DNA of 64,000 nt, taken from NCBI RefSeq assembly GCF_023101765.2, contig NC_064213.1, positions 4,960,001-5,024,000 on the forward strand. The letters are read 5' to 3'. The notes below the pieces were generated by a model. It ran no database searches, was not told the origin of the DNA, and saw only the letters and a program-made list of their open reading frames with translations. The stretch comes from Spodoptera frugiperda (Eukaryota > Arthropoda > Insecta > Lepidoptera > Noctuidae). Positions 33,674-48,090 of this stretch are shown here, in pieces (position 1 is the first letter of the stretch; every line of letters begins with the position of its first letter). The translations under genes and the position numbers were made by a program.

Positions 33674-36600
33674 TTAATAAAAATGGTATTTTAATTAACC
33701 ATTAACCATTCAATTAACCTTAGCCCTCAAGACACAAGGTAAAGCAGCAAATTCTTTTGTCAAATAATCCTTTAGAAAAATCAGCTCCGACATCAAGACT
33801 GAACGACAGGCGACAAGAATTGCTCAGTTTTTTACATTTTCCAAGAGAACCCTAAAATTGCGAAAGCGGATTCTTGAAAATGATTCTCTTTTCTTTATTA
33901 TATTAAACTAGCTTATGCTTCGTATTTTCTCCTTTAATCTCGTGGGACGTTGGTCCTTTGGTCGACATACTTTAGGATCAATATTGCAGATGGCTTTTTG
34001 TAGGTCTATTAAATTATCCATCCACTCTCTTTTGTCTGATACTCTTTTAAGTTGTGCGCCAATAAATTCTTTGTTAAAACATTTTTCTGTAATATTCTTG
34101 GAAGTCTATGGAGACTAGTGGGTGTATTATTTTTTCTTTACTCACATTAAAAGCTGGTCGATATAGAATTAAGTTAGTTAAACTTAATTCTATGTGATAA
34201 TTGTGTGATACATTTATAATAGTCACTGATTGTTTTAGGTACCTATCTGGTGTTGCGGTTAGCAATGAGTTACAGGCAAATATACTTTCACATTTATAAT
34301 AATAGTATAGAGCCATAGTTTAGTACATGTTCATAAGTCTTAAAACTTATTGTTATTTCATGTGTTTCCATTTAGAAAAATGGGGAAATTTACCAATAAA
34401 AGTAAAAGATAATCTATCATTGTCATTGTGAACTAAGTTCTTGAGTATTTACCAAATGGCTGTAGGAAACAAGACAATTATCATAATAGATCTGTTATTT
34501 TTATAGATCTGTTAAAATCGAAAGCACGACTTGTTTTGCTACAACTGGTCCCCCAGTCAATACACCAATTTACAGTAGTTATATGCTAAAATACTTCTAG
34601 GTTCAATCCAAAATTCCTAACTCAAACCTAACTAGCAGCAAATATTTCAGTAATAGCTATTCCAGGTCAAAGTACTCACATTTCAAGCTTTACCAACATT
34701 CTGGTTGAAACTAACTTCTGTTATAGAAACATTTGGGAAGCCGAAACGACTGTGGACTTTAATGCCGATTAACGGCCTTACTCTTAGACTTAGACTAGGT
34801 TCAGTTTTAGAGGTCTCTGGTGTAATAAATTGTTAGATAGTATCTATAACTAATTTAGTTCAGTTTTTAAATGTAAGAATACTAGCTAGATATTTTTCAA
34901 AGAACCCGTCTTCTTCCACTAATACATTCCAAAATTTTGCTAGATTTACGTCGGTTCTTTCGGTTTTTCCAGTAATTTCGTTTGTGTGCTGTGTATTAGT
35001 TAGTTTCCAGTAATATCTTTCATTTACACGAATATTAATAGGTAGCTTCGCACATCTTCGCTTTGCCGTTCTGACAGAAAGCGGCAGCAGTAGCCAAACG
35101 CAGATTTATCTACGCCAAAAAAGCTTGTGTTTTGCATACATTTAGGTAAAAGTGAAGAAGAAGTAGTTAGGTAGGTAAAGTAAAAGACTAACAGTTTCTA
35201 TACTTTAAAAAAATGGAATTTAAGCTTTTAGCGACACTAACAAACATCAAATAATTATATATGTAATAAACTTTAATATGTGACCTACATATTATAAATC
35301 TACGTCCAATATAATACATAATACTCTAGAAGCTAGAACTAATATAATATTATCTTAAACTCATGTATACACAAGCCTTTGTACAGTAAACTGTATCTTC
35401 TATCTTATCCTTTATACCACCCATAATCTCAACTTAAAACATAAATTAGTAAGCAAGCTCTTAGCAAACTATATATTATATAACCAAGCTACTATTTTTC
35501 TAAAGAGGCGAGGCGACTTACTAGATAGATAAGTACCTAAGTGGTACTCAAGAATGGAATATAAAAAGGTTTTATAATAATGGAGTTATTCAAACCTTTT
35601 GTTCGAGTATTTGTTGAAAAAAGTAAGGTTATTTTTGATCAAATTATGTTTTAAGCCTTTTTTGGTATAATATTTTTCTTTCTTGTAATCGTACTTTTAA
35701 AAAGCTATTTAATTGTTTTAAACGAGATGTGGCCGCAAGAAGGACAACTCATTCTTTTGTCTTGAGTTTAATTCACGGGTTGAACAATATTAACAATAAT
35801 ACTTAAAGCGGTAAGTACAGTGTGCATCATAACAGTTAAGTCAAATTACCTTTATTGTGGGCGTGTGTTTATATGTATGTAATTTCAGATATCTATGGGC
35901 AATGACGATTTCATACTATCAATATGATCTGTCTAATCGGTTTACAAAAATTACATACCTAAGTAGTATTAAACAGTTATATACTTCAGAAAATAAAACT
36001 TATTATGTAACAAATTATAGTCAAAACATTACCTCTTAGTAATAAATCGTAAGCAGAGAACACTTCAAAATAATCCATATACTATAATCAACATTCATCA
36101 CTACGACGCATCCCTATCAATATTCCAAATATTCATCACAACGATAAACATTTTGCTTCAAAGCATATCTTATATCGTCCTGCATGCTGGCCGCTTATAA
36201 AACGGTGTTTACATAAACAGCGAAGCGACAGCCCTAACGAATCTTATTTATAAGCTCTTCACGTCAGAACCGGCCCACAACATAAATAAACTGAGAAGTC
36301 AAGATGTGACAACCCGACAACCGGGCCTTTAACTTTTTTTTCCAAATTAAATAACATTTTGACATTTGACATCTATTTTAGTGATGACACGTGATAAGTG
36401 AAGTTTCTATTTTGACAAAGAATTTGGTAAGTTGTTGGTTGAATTGAATTAGGGTTGACTGACATCTTGAGTGCTTGTAAAATGGTAGAACGAACGAGTC
36501 GTTACCCATTATAATATTTTTGTTTATCATTTTCAATATGTGATAAATGCTACAAACAGACATGACTATAAGGTATCGTTCTCGACGAAACCCTCCCTGA

Positions 36601-39600
36601 AGGCATAGGTAATGTTTAGAGCTACCATTCTTATAACAAATATTAAACCAGTGTCCGTTCTGGTTATGAGACTTAAAGACAAAACTAAGTAATACAATAT
36701 TTTTTAACACAAATAAAATAACATAGAACACCATTCTAACCAGTCTCAGTCAGGAGAGGAATAAGATAATCAAATCGTACTGCATCATCCAATAAAATGC
36801 AGGATTTTTATCCAGTCACTATCAAGCAAACATAATCTATTCCAAAGCATATCAACTAAGTGGACTTGTTTATTTCTAGTGTAAGATAAAAAAAACACAA
36901 TTTACTAGTAAAAATAGGAAATAGTGACTATCATGTTCCTATCTTAACGAAACCTGTACAAAACTATCGTTTTATCGGCATTATTAGCCATTTGTAGCTG
37001 GCGTATGTCTAACAAAGTGTGATAAGGGCAGATACAACGCATAGATTTCAAGGTAATCTTTGAGTAGTACAAACATGTATTAGGCCGATAACAGCTTATT
37101 ACCATTCGGTTCGGGTACGAATATTTTTACTCAAACATACAAATTCTTTGCTTATCAACGGATATTCGGAACGATAATACGTATCGGATTTGTGCCCAAG
37201 AAATATCTGAAAAATACAACGTAAACACAATCTTATTAAGTAAACATTATGAGTCAAAATTCGAGTAATAAAACGAAGTAATTCTCGTGAAACTAATCTT
37301 ATTCTAGTCTAGAAATCGGTTTAAAGTATATTGTAAAACAATAACACTGTAACTCATTGCTACACGATTTCCAATCGGTTAAACTTTAACCTAGCCGAAG
37401 GCGTTTAGAGAATTCAATAACATTTTGATCGCTGCGCGGATTGCCCACACTTCCCTGCGGCTGAGAAACGAGGATTCTCGATCTGTTTAAGGCCTAAATG
37501 GGAACCGCCTACGCAAACTCGGAACTAGACTAGCCTTAGGCTAAGTACATAAAATAACGAAATGTAAGAATATTACCAAAATTTATTATGTGTGAGCTTT
37601 TTGAATATAAATCTGAATATGTGTCGACCTTAAATCAGCCACAGACACAATACGACAATTTTCCGTCTTCGTCGCAAATCTGTTACCGTCTAAAACGAAA
37701 TAAACTTCGGCACAGACGAATCGCCTGAGGTTGTAAATGTAGATTAAACATAATTGGTTTACGTCGGGTTGAAATTGAGAAAATATTTATCATGGAAATG
37801 AGAAAACAAGGATCCAAGCTTAAGACAAACTAAATCAGCCGTTGTAATAAATTACGACGTCTTATAAAAATAAGGATTTTATGAAACGAGGGGTTGCCAT
37901 TTCACAGGCTAATCTGAAAGTCAAGTGTTGCCTTGTAAAAAATAACTTTGCTACTAAATGGGGGCGTTCTCGCATAATAACCTTAAGAATTATGATTTTA
38001 TGTTGACCTATTTACCTATTAGAAGTTTCTGAGAAAAATTAACTCTAGAGCTTAATTCCAAGCGAGCACAAAATTCTTTTACCGAGTTTAAACTTGTATT
38101 CTCTGTACAAAATTGTTTACTGCTCTCAAAAAGATAAAAGCGGTAGTTTTAAGTTTCATCTACTTGGTTATAGTTCACTATAGTTCTATCGGAGCACATT
38201 GTGTTGCCACTTATGAAAAATACCATTATTCAAGGAGAAAAAGATGACCACATCGATAAAGTTGAGTACGTGACTGCAAGAGGCAAAGTAAGCGACACTC
38301 CAACTTGCAGATGGCGTGAAAGATAATAGAAGGTAAACATTTGCTAAGGTTGGCAACACAACGCACTCCGGATAGATAGGGCTGTCGAACACTTACCTAA
38401 TGCATTTTTCTATACATATTATGGAATAAACTTCAGAATTAAACCATGATAGTAACCTTGAGACATTTTTTACAACATCACAAATAAGTGTTTAGTACAT
38501 TACGGATTAGTCTTATCATTATTCAGAGTAAGGTGTGTTTCCCTACTTATCAACTGTAAAAATAAATGCCAAAGAAGCAAAACAAATAACACAAACATTG
38601 GATAAATACATATATCAGCACTTATCGTTATCTCTGATAACGATATACTACTAGACTATTGGTAACGTAATTAGTAATAGGTATTACTCGGTCCAAAATC
38701 GATACAATATTTCGTTTTGTACTAAAAGGTTCTCAAGACCAAGGTTGTTGCATGTATAATACTTTTGTAGTTATATGAGCCAAATTAATCTTTATTTATA
38801 TTAATATAAAAGTTCATCCGTGATCATGGCGCTTGCAACAGTGCGCGAAATATCGGAATCTGATAAAATCTAATAAACATGATAAATATCCCGTTTTAAA
38901 TTCTGATGATATTGAATATAAAAGTGAATAGATAGCAATTACTATAGTAGCATCAATTAATAACAATAATATTTACATAACCAAAATTATAATTCATTAA
39001 AGCATAAAGAACTGAGAAGCAAACCATTTTTATTTTTTGTGAAAAAAGTTGTTTGCCAGCATAAGTACAGCCCTACCGTTAGGGGTGACACTCGGGAACT
39101 CGTTCGTTTCATTTCATTTCCCATCTGATGTTTGCTCAGTCAACACGTATCCCGAATGCGGCGTTCTTTTCAATCCATCCAGTCCTTGTGGGTGAAATGC
39201 TTTACCGTTTTGATTGAGAGCACACCTAAATGCGGTCTACCTTTTAACGGTCCATGTAGCACTGTAGAATTTTAATGAGACCAATTAAGTAAATTCGATT
39301 GTAACGGCAATTATTATGAGTGTTTTAAAAAGTTTTCGGTTGCAATTAACATATTTTTTGCGGCATAAATAACTAAATGCTTTTAATAAGGCCAGTTTAA
39401 GTCCACGTGTATTTTATCACCAATCAATTTCTTTTTATAACAAATAACAAGAGCCCACGCAAACAAAAAGAAAACAAACCAGAAGAGACGCCATTATAAG
39501 TAATATCTCATCACTCAGTACTTAAAAAGTAAAAGTGTCACTCAAATTATCGTATTTCAAACAAATTAGCGCCTCACAAAAAAGGCCCTCTTCCAAGTTC

Positions 39601-39966
39601 CAATAATACCCAAATAACATAATTAATTACTTAGACCGAGGGGCGAGAAAAATTTCTCGAAAGATTGGAGATTAGAGCGGTTAATCCAATAAATAAGAAC
39701 AAACTGTAGAGGCTCCGGGAGGGAACTCATCAATCATTAAAACATTTTTTATCATCTCCCTCTACAGAGGTAGAGCTCAATGCAATTATCGATTTACAAA
39801 TTGAATTATTTTCTGACACTTTTTTCATTAAAAGCGTTATTTATGAGGGTATTATGGGGAGGTTTGAATCATTTTAATGATTATACAATTTCATTGTTTG
39901 CGTTAGCGTTCATTTGTGGTGTTCTACTTTGTTCATTAGAGAGTTTGGAGACGTAAAACATTATTA
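33674..39966. other. Gene-poor AT-rich stretch
   Basis: More than 6 kb with only a hairpin at 34163 and a weak open patch at 38186-38395. The latter is open in more than one frame on both strands, so it is probably chance. No repeats of the named families were seen. Confidence 0.5.
34163..34193. repeat. Perfect 13-bp hairpin
   Basis: atagaattaagtt, a 5-base loop, then aacttaattctat. The surroundings are AT-rich DNA without genes. Confidence 0.55.
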
Positions 39967-40304
39967 GGGTGCTTTCCTAACAGATATGTGCTATGTAGCT
40001 ATGCTACGAAGATGTAATAGCTAAGCTGTGATACTATGTGACCGTTTCCACCAATACTAAGCTATATAGCTGTGCGAGAAAGATGTATGATAATGCGTTG
40101 CTACAAAGTAACTGTGTGAGGAAGATGCGCAGCATACATAGCCATACACAGCAAATATTTATAGCACGCATCTTTTCGTATAAAGAACAACTTTGCTGAG
40201 TCCGTTTCTACCAGTGATAGGCTATGTGTCGATGAATATGATTGGTGGAAGCCAAACGCATCCACAGCAACATAACATAGCACATATCTGGTGGAAAACC
40301 ACCC
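39967..40304. mobile_element. MITE, 338 bp, CCACCAGA family
   Basis: The left end GGGTGCTTTCCTAACAGATA pairs with the inverted right end, whose plus-strand sequence is TATCTGGTGGAAAACCACCC; GTGCTATGT continues inward on both. TTA stands at the left edge (39964-39966). Internal motifs such as aagctatgtg, agcacgcat and catccacagcaacata are shared with the copies at 54433 and 60974. Confidence 0.65.
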
Positions 40305-41382
40305 GTAGGAAGTTGAATGTGTATTGTCAAATGAGATAGCTTTATAAATATTTCTCTACAGTAAAACATTTTCACCTAAACATCTTTGAAAATAAACCAC
40401 AATAAGATACAAAATCCTATTCTTATCGACACTAGCGTTGAATGGACCGTCCATTCTAACGTCTAACCTACGCAAGCAGCTTATCGTCATACAGGTGGAT
40501 GTTACCATTCATCTGATATCGTATTAATTGTAATCCTTCAGCTGCCCACGCCGAGAGATGGACGTCTCAGCCACTTGATCTGGGCTTCAGATTCCATTCA
40601 AACTGGACATGGGTAAGCCTACCCGTTTTGTAAGTCTAGATACGACTTGACGAAACCAAAAAGCAAACTAATTTTCATTGGATTCTACTTAAAGTAGATT
40701 TTAGTGGCTTAAATACTTTCAAATAAATTAACTCTACAAGGTAAATATCAAAGTGCACAAAATAAATACATAACGGAAAGCTAACAAAGTCTGGCCAACA
40801 TTTTCCTATTAATTTGGTTATTTTATGTCGCAAAACATATTTAAATGATACCTTTTTATAGGTTACTAAAGCAGTTCCCGGATCAAGTTTAAGTTCTCCC
40901 TTTAATAGTAATCAAAGGATGCAGAATTTCATTTCAAGTATCAATTTAACACTTAAAAGGCCTTCTTCATTTTCGTAAATACTAAATCCGATTATGTAAG
41001 TAAAAGACGTTCGATACACTAAAGGCACCATGCCTTTCCAGTAATAAGGTTAACCCTCAGACTGCTATCGCGAGGTACTTGAGGCACAACAGCGCGGAGT
41101 AGATAAAATCGAAGATAATGCAATTGTCTGGATATCCGCGATATTGGAGCAGAATGGATAAGTGACAATAGTCGAGACTGCGAACATGGTCCAAGTAGAT
41201 ACGTATGTGTATAAGTGTGCATAAAATGGTCAGATTTCCTATTCCTATTGTTTCCTCTTCAATTCTGAAGCAACTTCGATAAGTATGCCGAAGGGATCAT
41301 GCTCCATTGTATTGTCTTCATATCTTCCGTCAATAATAACCTCTTTTACCATCATCAAACTGTCTTTGTTATCTTTTTTTTT

Positions 41383-41571
41383 AAACATTGCCCCACACTA
41401 GGATTTTCTCCTATATTGTGGTTGCGTTTACAAACAAGTGACAATACATGTCACCCGAAACAACAATTTGTGTGAATTTGTGAATCATACAAAGAGTTGC
41501 TGTGTGGGAATCAAATCCGCTACACGTTGCGCGGCAGTCGGTTGCCCTGCCACCGCGCCAACCGTGCAGTC
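41383..41571 (-). mobile_element. tRNA-derived SINE, family 1
   Basis: A full reverse copy from cattgccccacactaggatt to gccaaccgtgcagtc. A small duplication (tttgtgtgaatttgtg) sits in the middle. Confidence 0.8.
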
Positions 41572-42997
41572 ATCTATCACTAACAATAAAAACTCAATGA
41601 TGGTGGTAGTCGCTCACCTATAAGTTAGGTTGGTCGCTGGCTCTATATAATTCCACACCCAAAAACTCCATGTGTGGCTCAATATCAACCTAATATGACG
41701 ATCCTATGACACAAACTACTCAACATCTACACAAAAATTTACCGTACACCCATTAAAAATAACATAACATTCCTAGTTTTTTGATCCCCATTCATATTTA
41801 AATCGGACATCATTTATTCATTTAAAGGCCTTATGAACGTCAAATAAGCATTGTGCATTGCTGCATAGTTTATTGAAGTTTAGTAGTTGCGGTGCATTGT
41901 CAAAATGTTCGGTACGCCTCCGTCACGGACCCGTGGTTGGTGAATGGAACTACTGTGACAATGTTTGGCTTGTTATTGTTACTTTGTTGTCCTACAAGTT
42001 TTACTACAACGTTTTCTTAGTAACTGCGGACATAATTGATATTGAATGGCTAACGGGAAACTGTCTGTTTAATGTTTATGTGAGAACTACGATTGTCAAT
42101 TTGTGCGTACTACCTGTTTTATGTACTGTGGTAGTAGGAATGTGTTTTTAAAGTCCATTATTGTTAGCGTTAGTTAAGTTACTTTTAATATCCTTCCTTA
42201 TGATTATTCCAGATTCTGCCATCGGAATCTAGTTCTTATTGAATATCTCGATCCACAGAACCGGACAATCCACTCTTTTTCCTGGCAATCACAAAGCAGG
42301 AAGCTTACATTTTTAACCATTGCCCGTTTTGATGTTTGAGCGAAAATCGATCGTGCAGCTTCGTCATACAGCCTTGAGCGAAAGGAAATACGATATTGGG
42401 ATATTACAAATTTGCTCCCAGGCGTGTAATGGTCTGGTTTCCGAACGCATGCTGACAATTTATGGAATCCGTAGTCTGGGGTTTACTGACAGCAATATAA
42501 CGTGAATTGTGGTTACACCTACAATGCCGGTTACGACTTAAATTATGTCAAAAGCCTATTACCTGCCATTCCAGTAATGAAAGAACATGTTGAAGATTGT
42601 TTAAACTTATAAAACATCGAAATGACAGCGTAATAACAAAGCAAACAAACAAACAAAAAGGTAAACAAAAGTTGGTAGCAAATGTTTGTAACACACGGCA
42701 AACAGTTGATAATCAAATAATTTGGTAAGAAGTCAGTTTGGGAGCGAGTTTGGCAAACACTGAAAACAGATATAATACCGTGTTTGCTGAGGCGAACAAA
42801 CACACAAGGCGTTCGAACTAACAGCTTTAACATTAAGCAATTTGTCGTGGAACTTGCGAGGTAGCAACGCTTTGAATAAGAAATATTCTCGTGTGTTGAA
42901 TGTTGCTAATGCTACTTTATGTATAGGTTGTAACTAAATTGTAAGCGTGTATTTGGATGTTTTATTAATAGTGGCTCTTACAATTTGTTTAATGGAA

Positions 42998-43075
42998 TAA
43001 GGAGCAAACGATCAGACGGGTCACCTGATGATAAGCAATCAGCGTCGCCCATGGACACCCAGATAGATACAATAC
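42998..43075 (+). mobile_element. GC-rich interspersed repeat, family 3 (5' fragment)
   Basis: Contains gatcagacgggtcacctgat and agcgtcgcccatggacaccc, after which similarity stops. Confidence 0.65.
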
Positions 43076-44966
43076 CAGAGATTAACCTAATGGCATTATC
43101 TATGAAGAATTAATTAAGATGATCTAAGTAAAAGACAACCATAAAACAATACCAACGATAAAGATAATTTATCTATCGGTGGATTATTTACAGACGATTA
43201 AAGTAAAAGTCTAAAGACAATAACAACGATAAACATAAAGATAATTTATCTATTGGCGACAAAAACCTAATACAATAGGCACGTCCTTCCCATTCAAATT
43301 ATTTTAACAAAAAGAAAAACGAAAAACGCCCACAATAAAACGATTTAACTCGCATCTCATTTCGAATAATAGACTAAAAACTTACAAATATCTGATCTGG
43401 AACGTGGCCAAACTTTATACGACACTCTTGATTTCAAATGAACGCATGACTTCTGGCACTCTACAGTAAAATGCTAATAAAGTTTACTATGACGGTATGC
43501 ACTCTTCATGAATCTATTCACAAAGAGAATATAATGAAATAGCTTTAAGAATGAAAGATGATAAAATGAGTCGATGAGATGTAGATATCGATGGCAAAGA
43601 AGTCTAGAGAGAACATTATTATATTCATTAAATTGACTATCAGAAGTATTATAATAACGATCGTGGTACATACAAAATTAACTAAAAATCACGGTTTGCA
43701 TCAAAGTTAGTTTCGAGTCACAGAGGGACTCTTCATAATGAGCAGCGTGCGCAAACGTGGCGACCAAGGTCGCGCAATTTAGTTGACTATCAGAAGCTTC
43801 AAAAGAGATCACGATTAATGTGATCGACATGTTTGGAAAAGACATCAGAGTCAGTAAAGGAATTGATATCACATAAAATATATCACACTTACACTATCAA
43901 TTTTTAACTACATATTATGAGTCCCATAACTTCCATCTAATAATTATATTTAATTATTATTAAATCTATTCCATAACTGTGAATTAGGAAAAACTGCGAT
44001 CCTCAGAAATATTTATCACAATCCGATAACAGGATTGCGTTAACAAAACTGTGTCAAAAACAGAAAAAGTATAACAAAGTCCAATCCACAACAAGAGTTC
44101 ACACCTTATAAAACTTTAAAACGTTCCACAAGAAATTGGACTTGTAGTTTCAAGCAACGTATACCGATGTACGATGTTTTGGTGTTAGTTGTAAGAACAA
44201 ACAAACAAACAAACAAGTCGTTCCATTAGCACTAATTGTGTTAGCTTGCGTGCCCTGTACAAGGAGTGTAGAAGCTACTGAGATACGGCATGTGAACATG
44301 CTACGTTAGTACGCTCATAAAGTGTATTATTATGCACGTATTTAGTAGATGTATGTACATTGTACATTTATGCAATGTAAATAGGTGTGTTTGTTAGTAA
44401 GTAATTTAGCTGTTTTGTTTTGATAAATTTCTAAATAGGATTAGTTTTGTTGGTCAATAATATTACTTTATTTTTTACCGATGGTTGAAAGACTTAATTG
44501 ATCTAAGCGACATTTTTTTCCACATATTCGGCGTCACCAAATTTTGGATATAACTCAATATCGCAAAAACATGTCTTTTAGGTCAATTAGCCTCTCACCC
44601 GTTGTTTTGATAGTATCCATTTTGTATATAAAAATGTTATGCTCCTATTCTTTAATCATTCAAAAACGTACCTATATCATAAATATTATACCAAAATTAA
44701 TTCATCAGTCATCAAAATCTTACCATCGTATTATCAAGTAACCAAAAATATAATTAAGAGTATCCACTGATCTAGTTTCTACGATCGGTGTAGACTGCTC
44801 TTCCCTTTCCCCATACATCATTGGGTACAAGGAAAATATTTCTCCGTAGTCCTTCATTTCTGGTTCTACATTTTTCCTTTTGTACTCTTCAAAAATAATA
44901 GTTGTTTGTGGAGTATATAAGCATGTCGGGGAAATAGGTTTTCAATATACACTACAGATTTTTTTA

Positions 44967-45075
44967 AGGGGGAAAATCATCTAATTACTTCTCTCGCCTT
45001 GGGCAAGGTGAAAGGGAGTGTCAGACTCTTACTGACTAAAAACCACCCGTTCCTGCTACTGCATTTTAATCGCCA
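44967..45075 (+). mobile_element. Interspersed repeat, family 4 (uninterrupted)
   Basis: Contains gggggaaaatcatctaatta, ctctcgccttgggcaaggtg, gagtgtcagactcttactga and ctaaaaaccacccgttcctg. It shows the empty site for the MITE at 61677. Confidence 0.7.
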
Positions 45076-46034
45076 CTTTTGCGCAAGCTGCTCTTGATGA
45101 AGAGTCATGATCATGATAGTTATTATAAAAATCTTTAAATTAAAAACACTTCAGTAAAAATATTCCATAATTTTAAGAAGCACCAAAAATATAATTATAT
45201 ACCAAAACTGTCGACGAAACCGTAAGTGTGACTCCGAAACTAGAACAACTTAAAGAAGTTATAACATTAGCTTTGACTAAAAGTCCCAAACAATATTAAG
45301 GAAAATCCAGAGAATACGAGCGTTATGAAGGATCATTTATCAAATTGGACAAAGTAATGTCATTTTCTTTTCTTATCATAACAGTTTTTCCTCGACACAG
45401 AGATAGCAACGACGCTTTATGAAAATTAGAAATGTCACCACTATGCCCCAACTTTACAAGCGACCGTTTTATCTTAAAATTCTTGACAACATTTCAGCTC
45501 TATCTTGCTGTCCAGAAAAGTGATTTAAAAAATCTTAGTTCTACAAGAATTTAGTTTGCTTTGTGTACTAGTTTTTCTCTTGTAGTTATGAAGAATAAAC
45601 CTCTTTTCTAGAATCTCATGAACCTATTATCTTAGATTGAGAAAAATATCAGTCATAAAAGTATACCCACTGGTGTATAACTTTAATCCAAATCCCATAA
45701 CATATAGGAATCTAGAACAAATCGTTTATTAGTTTTTCATTAGTCTAAAAGTTTGGGTCAAAATTACCCTGTAGGGTCAAAGAAATTCGATACGGTAAGC
45801 CTAAACTCGGCACAACACACAATTCTAAGAATTTATCTTAGAATCCAAATTGAAAATTACGTATGTACAGCGTGTTTTGTAATCTAAAATTGTTACTTCG
45901 TTCTCTTTCTTCCGATTCAAGCCAAACAGCTTATAACTCATCAAAAACAAAACAAAAGACGGAGCAACTCACGTAACCCATCACAGAACATTAAACACAT
46001 CCATTGTTACTCGTTTACCAAAAAATACAAAAAA

Positions 46035-46222
46035 GACTGCACGGTTGACGCGGTGGCTGGGCAACCGTCTTCTTTTCCTTCGATTCCCGCACGGAGCAAC
46101 TCTTTGTGTGATCCATTAATTGATTATTGTTTTGGGTCCCCAGACCCGAAACAATAATCAACCTTACAACCCATTGTAAGAGCACCCACGACACAGGAGA
46201 AAATGTTAGAAAAGAGGCAACG
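46035..46222 (+). mobile_element. tRNA-derived SINE, family 1, with internal inverted duplication
   Basis: The head gactgcacggttgacgcgg and body are normal as far as ttgattattgttttgggtc (46120-46138). The same 19 bases then return inverted at 46143-46161 with one mismatch, before the usual 3' end (cacccacgacacaggaga). Confidence 0.75.
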
Positions 46223-46677
46223 ATTTAAACAAATCGTACGCCTAATTTTTGTAAGGTAGGTAATCTCTCATCAGGTGATTACAAAATAATGAAATAAAGA
46301 TATTTATCTTCCTAAACATTGGACTTTATCTTTTACGTAATTGCCTTATTAAGTTCAGTCAAACAATTCTGTCATTACAGATTTTATGATTGAGCGTAAA
46401 AACGATCGGTGTATATTCAAGCGTTAGCTCAAATGGGAAATAAAAATATAAACTCCCTTTTTATTTGTTTTTAACCCGACGGAAATTTTATCAGAGCAAT
46501 CAGTAGGCATTTGTTTCACGGACTTTTAAATCCGTTTTATAAATGGATTGGGAATCTCTTTATTGAGTGTTTTGCTTTATGTAATGAAGTTGAAATGTTG
46601 AATGTGATCCGTGAAATAGAGAACTCTGATTTGGTTAAAGTCTGATTGTACTTAACTTAACAGAATCTTAGAATCTT

Positions 46678-46830
46678 TGGGCAGGATTGGGGAACCGCTT
46701 GCCACGTAATATGTTGCAGTTTCTATCCCTGCACGGAGCAACTATTTGTTGTTTCAGGTCTGGGTGTCATGTGTATGTGAACTTGTATATGTCTAAACGC
46801 ACCCACGACATAGAAGAAAATCCTATAACG
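46678..46830 (+). mobile_element. tRNA-derived SINE, family 1 (decayed copy)
   Basis: A degraded tRNA-like head is followed by ccctgcacggagcaac and gtctgggtgtcatgtgtatg. It ends at gaaaatcct, about 450 bp after another copy in the same orientation. Confidence 0.7.
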
Positions 46831-47091
46831 TTTTTATAGGAAAAGAGAAGCTGGTTACCTCTATATGTATATCTCATATCTCCATCCTCATATTGTACAT
46901 AGGATTATCTCCTGCGTCATAGATAGGTACTGTTAAAATAACACAAATATGGTTTCAGGTACATATTACACCTGGTATCACAATTTCACGGTCACACTGT
47001 ACACAAACCAGGGAATACCGAACAAGGTATAGAATCGGACTATCGACAAAATGATGAAGCAGCTTGTCAGCTAACTACTATGTGGCCAAAT

Positions 47092-47333
47092 GGCGCACTC
47101 AGAGTCATTTAATAATGATTACTTAATCCAGTCCTTAGCAATTGTTTTCGTAACAAAATTGTTACTAAGGAATAGTTTAAGTAATGATTAAACGTCTCTA
47201 ACTGCCATACTCAGAGTCATTTAATGGTTACTTAATCCAGTCCTTGGCAATTGTTTTCGGAACAAAATTGTTACTAAGGATCGTTTAATTAATCATTAAA
47301 TTTCTCTGAGTAGGTACGGCAGTAAGTGCGGCA
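47092..47333. mobile_element. 118-bp-family MITE interrupted by a second copy
   Basis: The outer copy begins ggcgcactcagagtcattta and runs to 47201. It resumes after the inserted copy as gtgcggca (47326-47333). Its middle is a palindrome built from cttagcaattgttttcg and caaaattgttactaag. Confidence 0.7.
47202..47322. mobile_element. 118-bp-family MITE, nested copy
   Basis: It starts CTGCCATACTCAGAGTCATT and ends CTCTGAGTAGGTACGGCAG. TAA precedes it (47199-47201) and follows it (47323-47325), so this is a clean 3-bp target duplication inside the right terminal repeat of an older copy. Confidence 0.8.
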
Positions 47334-47954
47334 ACAAATGTCTAATTACACCATCAAAACTAAAGTAGATGAAACGTCTGATACATTTTTTTATCAAATA
47401 CCAAATTACAATCTAATGGCTAATTTTCTATCCATTATAACATTAATGGATGACGTGACCAAATCAAACTTGTTGCCACCTGTCAATAGGCAAAGTTACC
47501 GTTATGAATCAGCGAGGAATTTTGCCCGTCATTTCTACCATAGCGGTATATGAAAAGCCGAGATCAAATAAGCAACATTAGCACTTAACAACACGTCATA
47601 ATGTAGGTAAACAGAATATCCGTTTAGGAAAAAATCGTGTAATGTTATAATGCCGGATTAGTATTCTTACGTATCATTTTAAAGCAAGGATTTTACTCTC
47701 GTAATGTTCTTGGGATTGCCCGATTATAATTCGTGACTAATGTTGACTTTTTTACAGATAACAAGCGGTTATAGCCGTGTTCAAACTTAGTGTCAATGTT
47801 TCTTTTAGTGTGGCCGATAGCAAACGTAAGAAACAGATAGACAACAAAAATAGACCAAATTATACATATATCTCGTTCGGTTAAAAAGCGCTTTAATTTA
47901 TTTAACGGGAGGTTTAATAAAATAATAGATGTTTGCATCTGCGTCTTCACCACT

Positions 47955-48090
47955 CTACTCAGCTTGTGTCGTAGCGTGACGTTTTATAGCCTTAAGCCTT
48001 CGTCGACAAATACTCTATCCAACACAAAACGAATTATCCAAATCGGACTAGTAGTTCCGGAGATTGGCGCGTTCAAATAAATTCTTCAGC
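47955..48090 (-). mobile_element. Helitron-like moth repeat (same family as 30403)
   Basis: Shares cgtgacgttttatagcc, atccaacacaaaacgaatta and aatcggactagtagttcc with the copy at 30403. The CTAG terminus is missing. Confidence 0.5.

Noticed and set aside
36378..36734. 118-codon minus-strand frame with a hydrophobic start
   Set aside because: It looked like a possible signal-peptide exon for the receptor, but has no phase-0 donor and no ectodomain-like sequence after it.
42543..42833. 96-codon minus-strand frame with Leu/Phe-rich segment
   Set aside because: The apparent membrane segment comes from a caaacaaacaaac-type repeat on the other strand.
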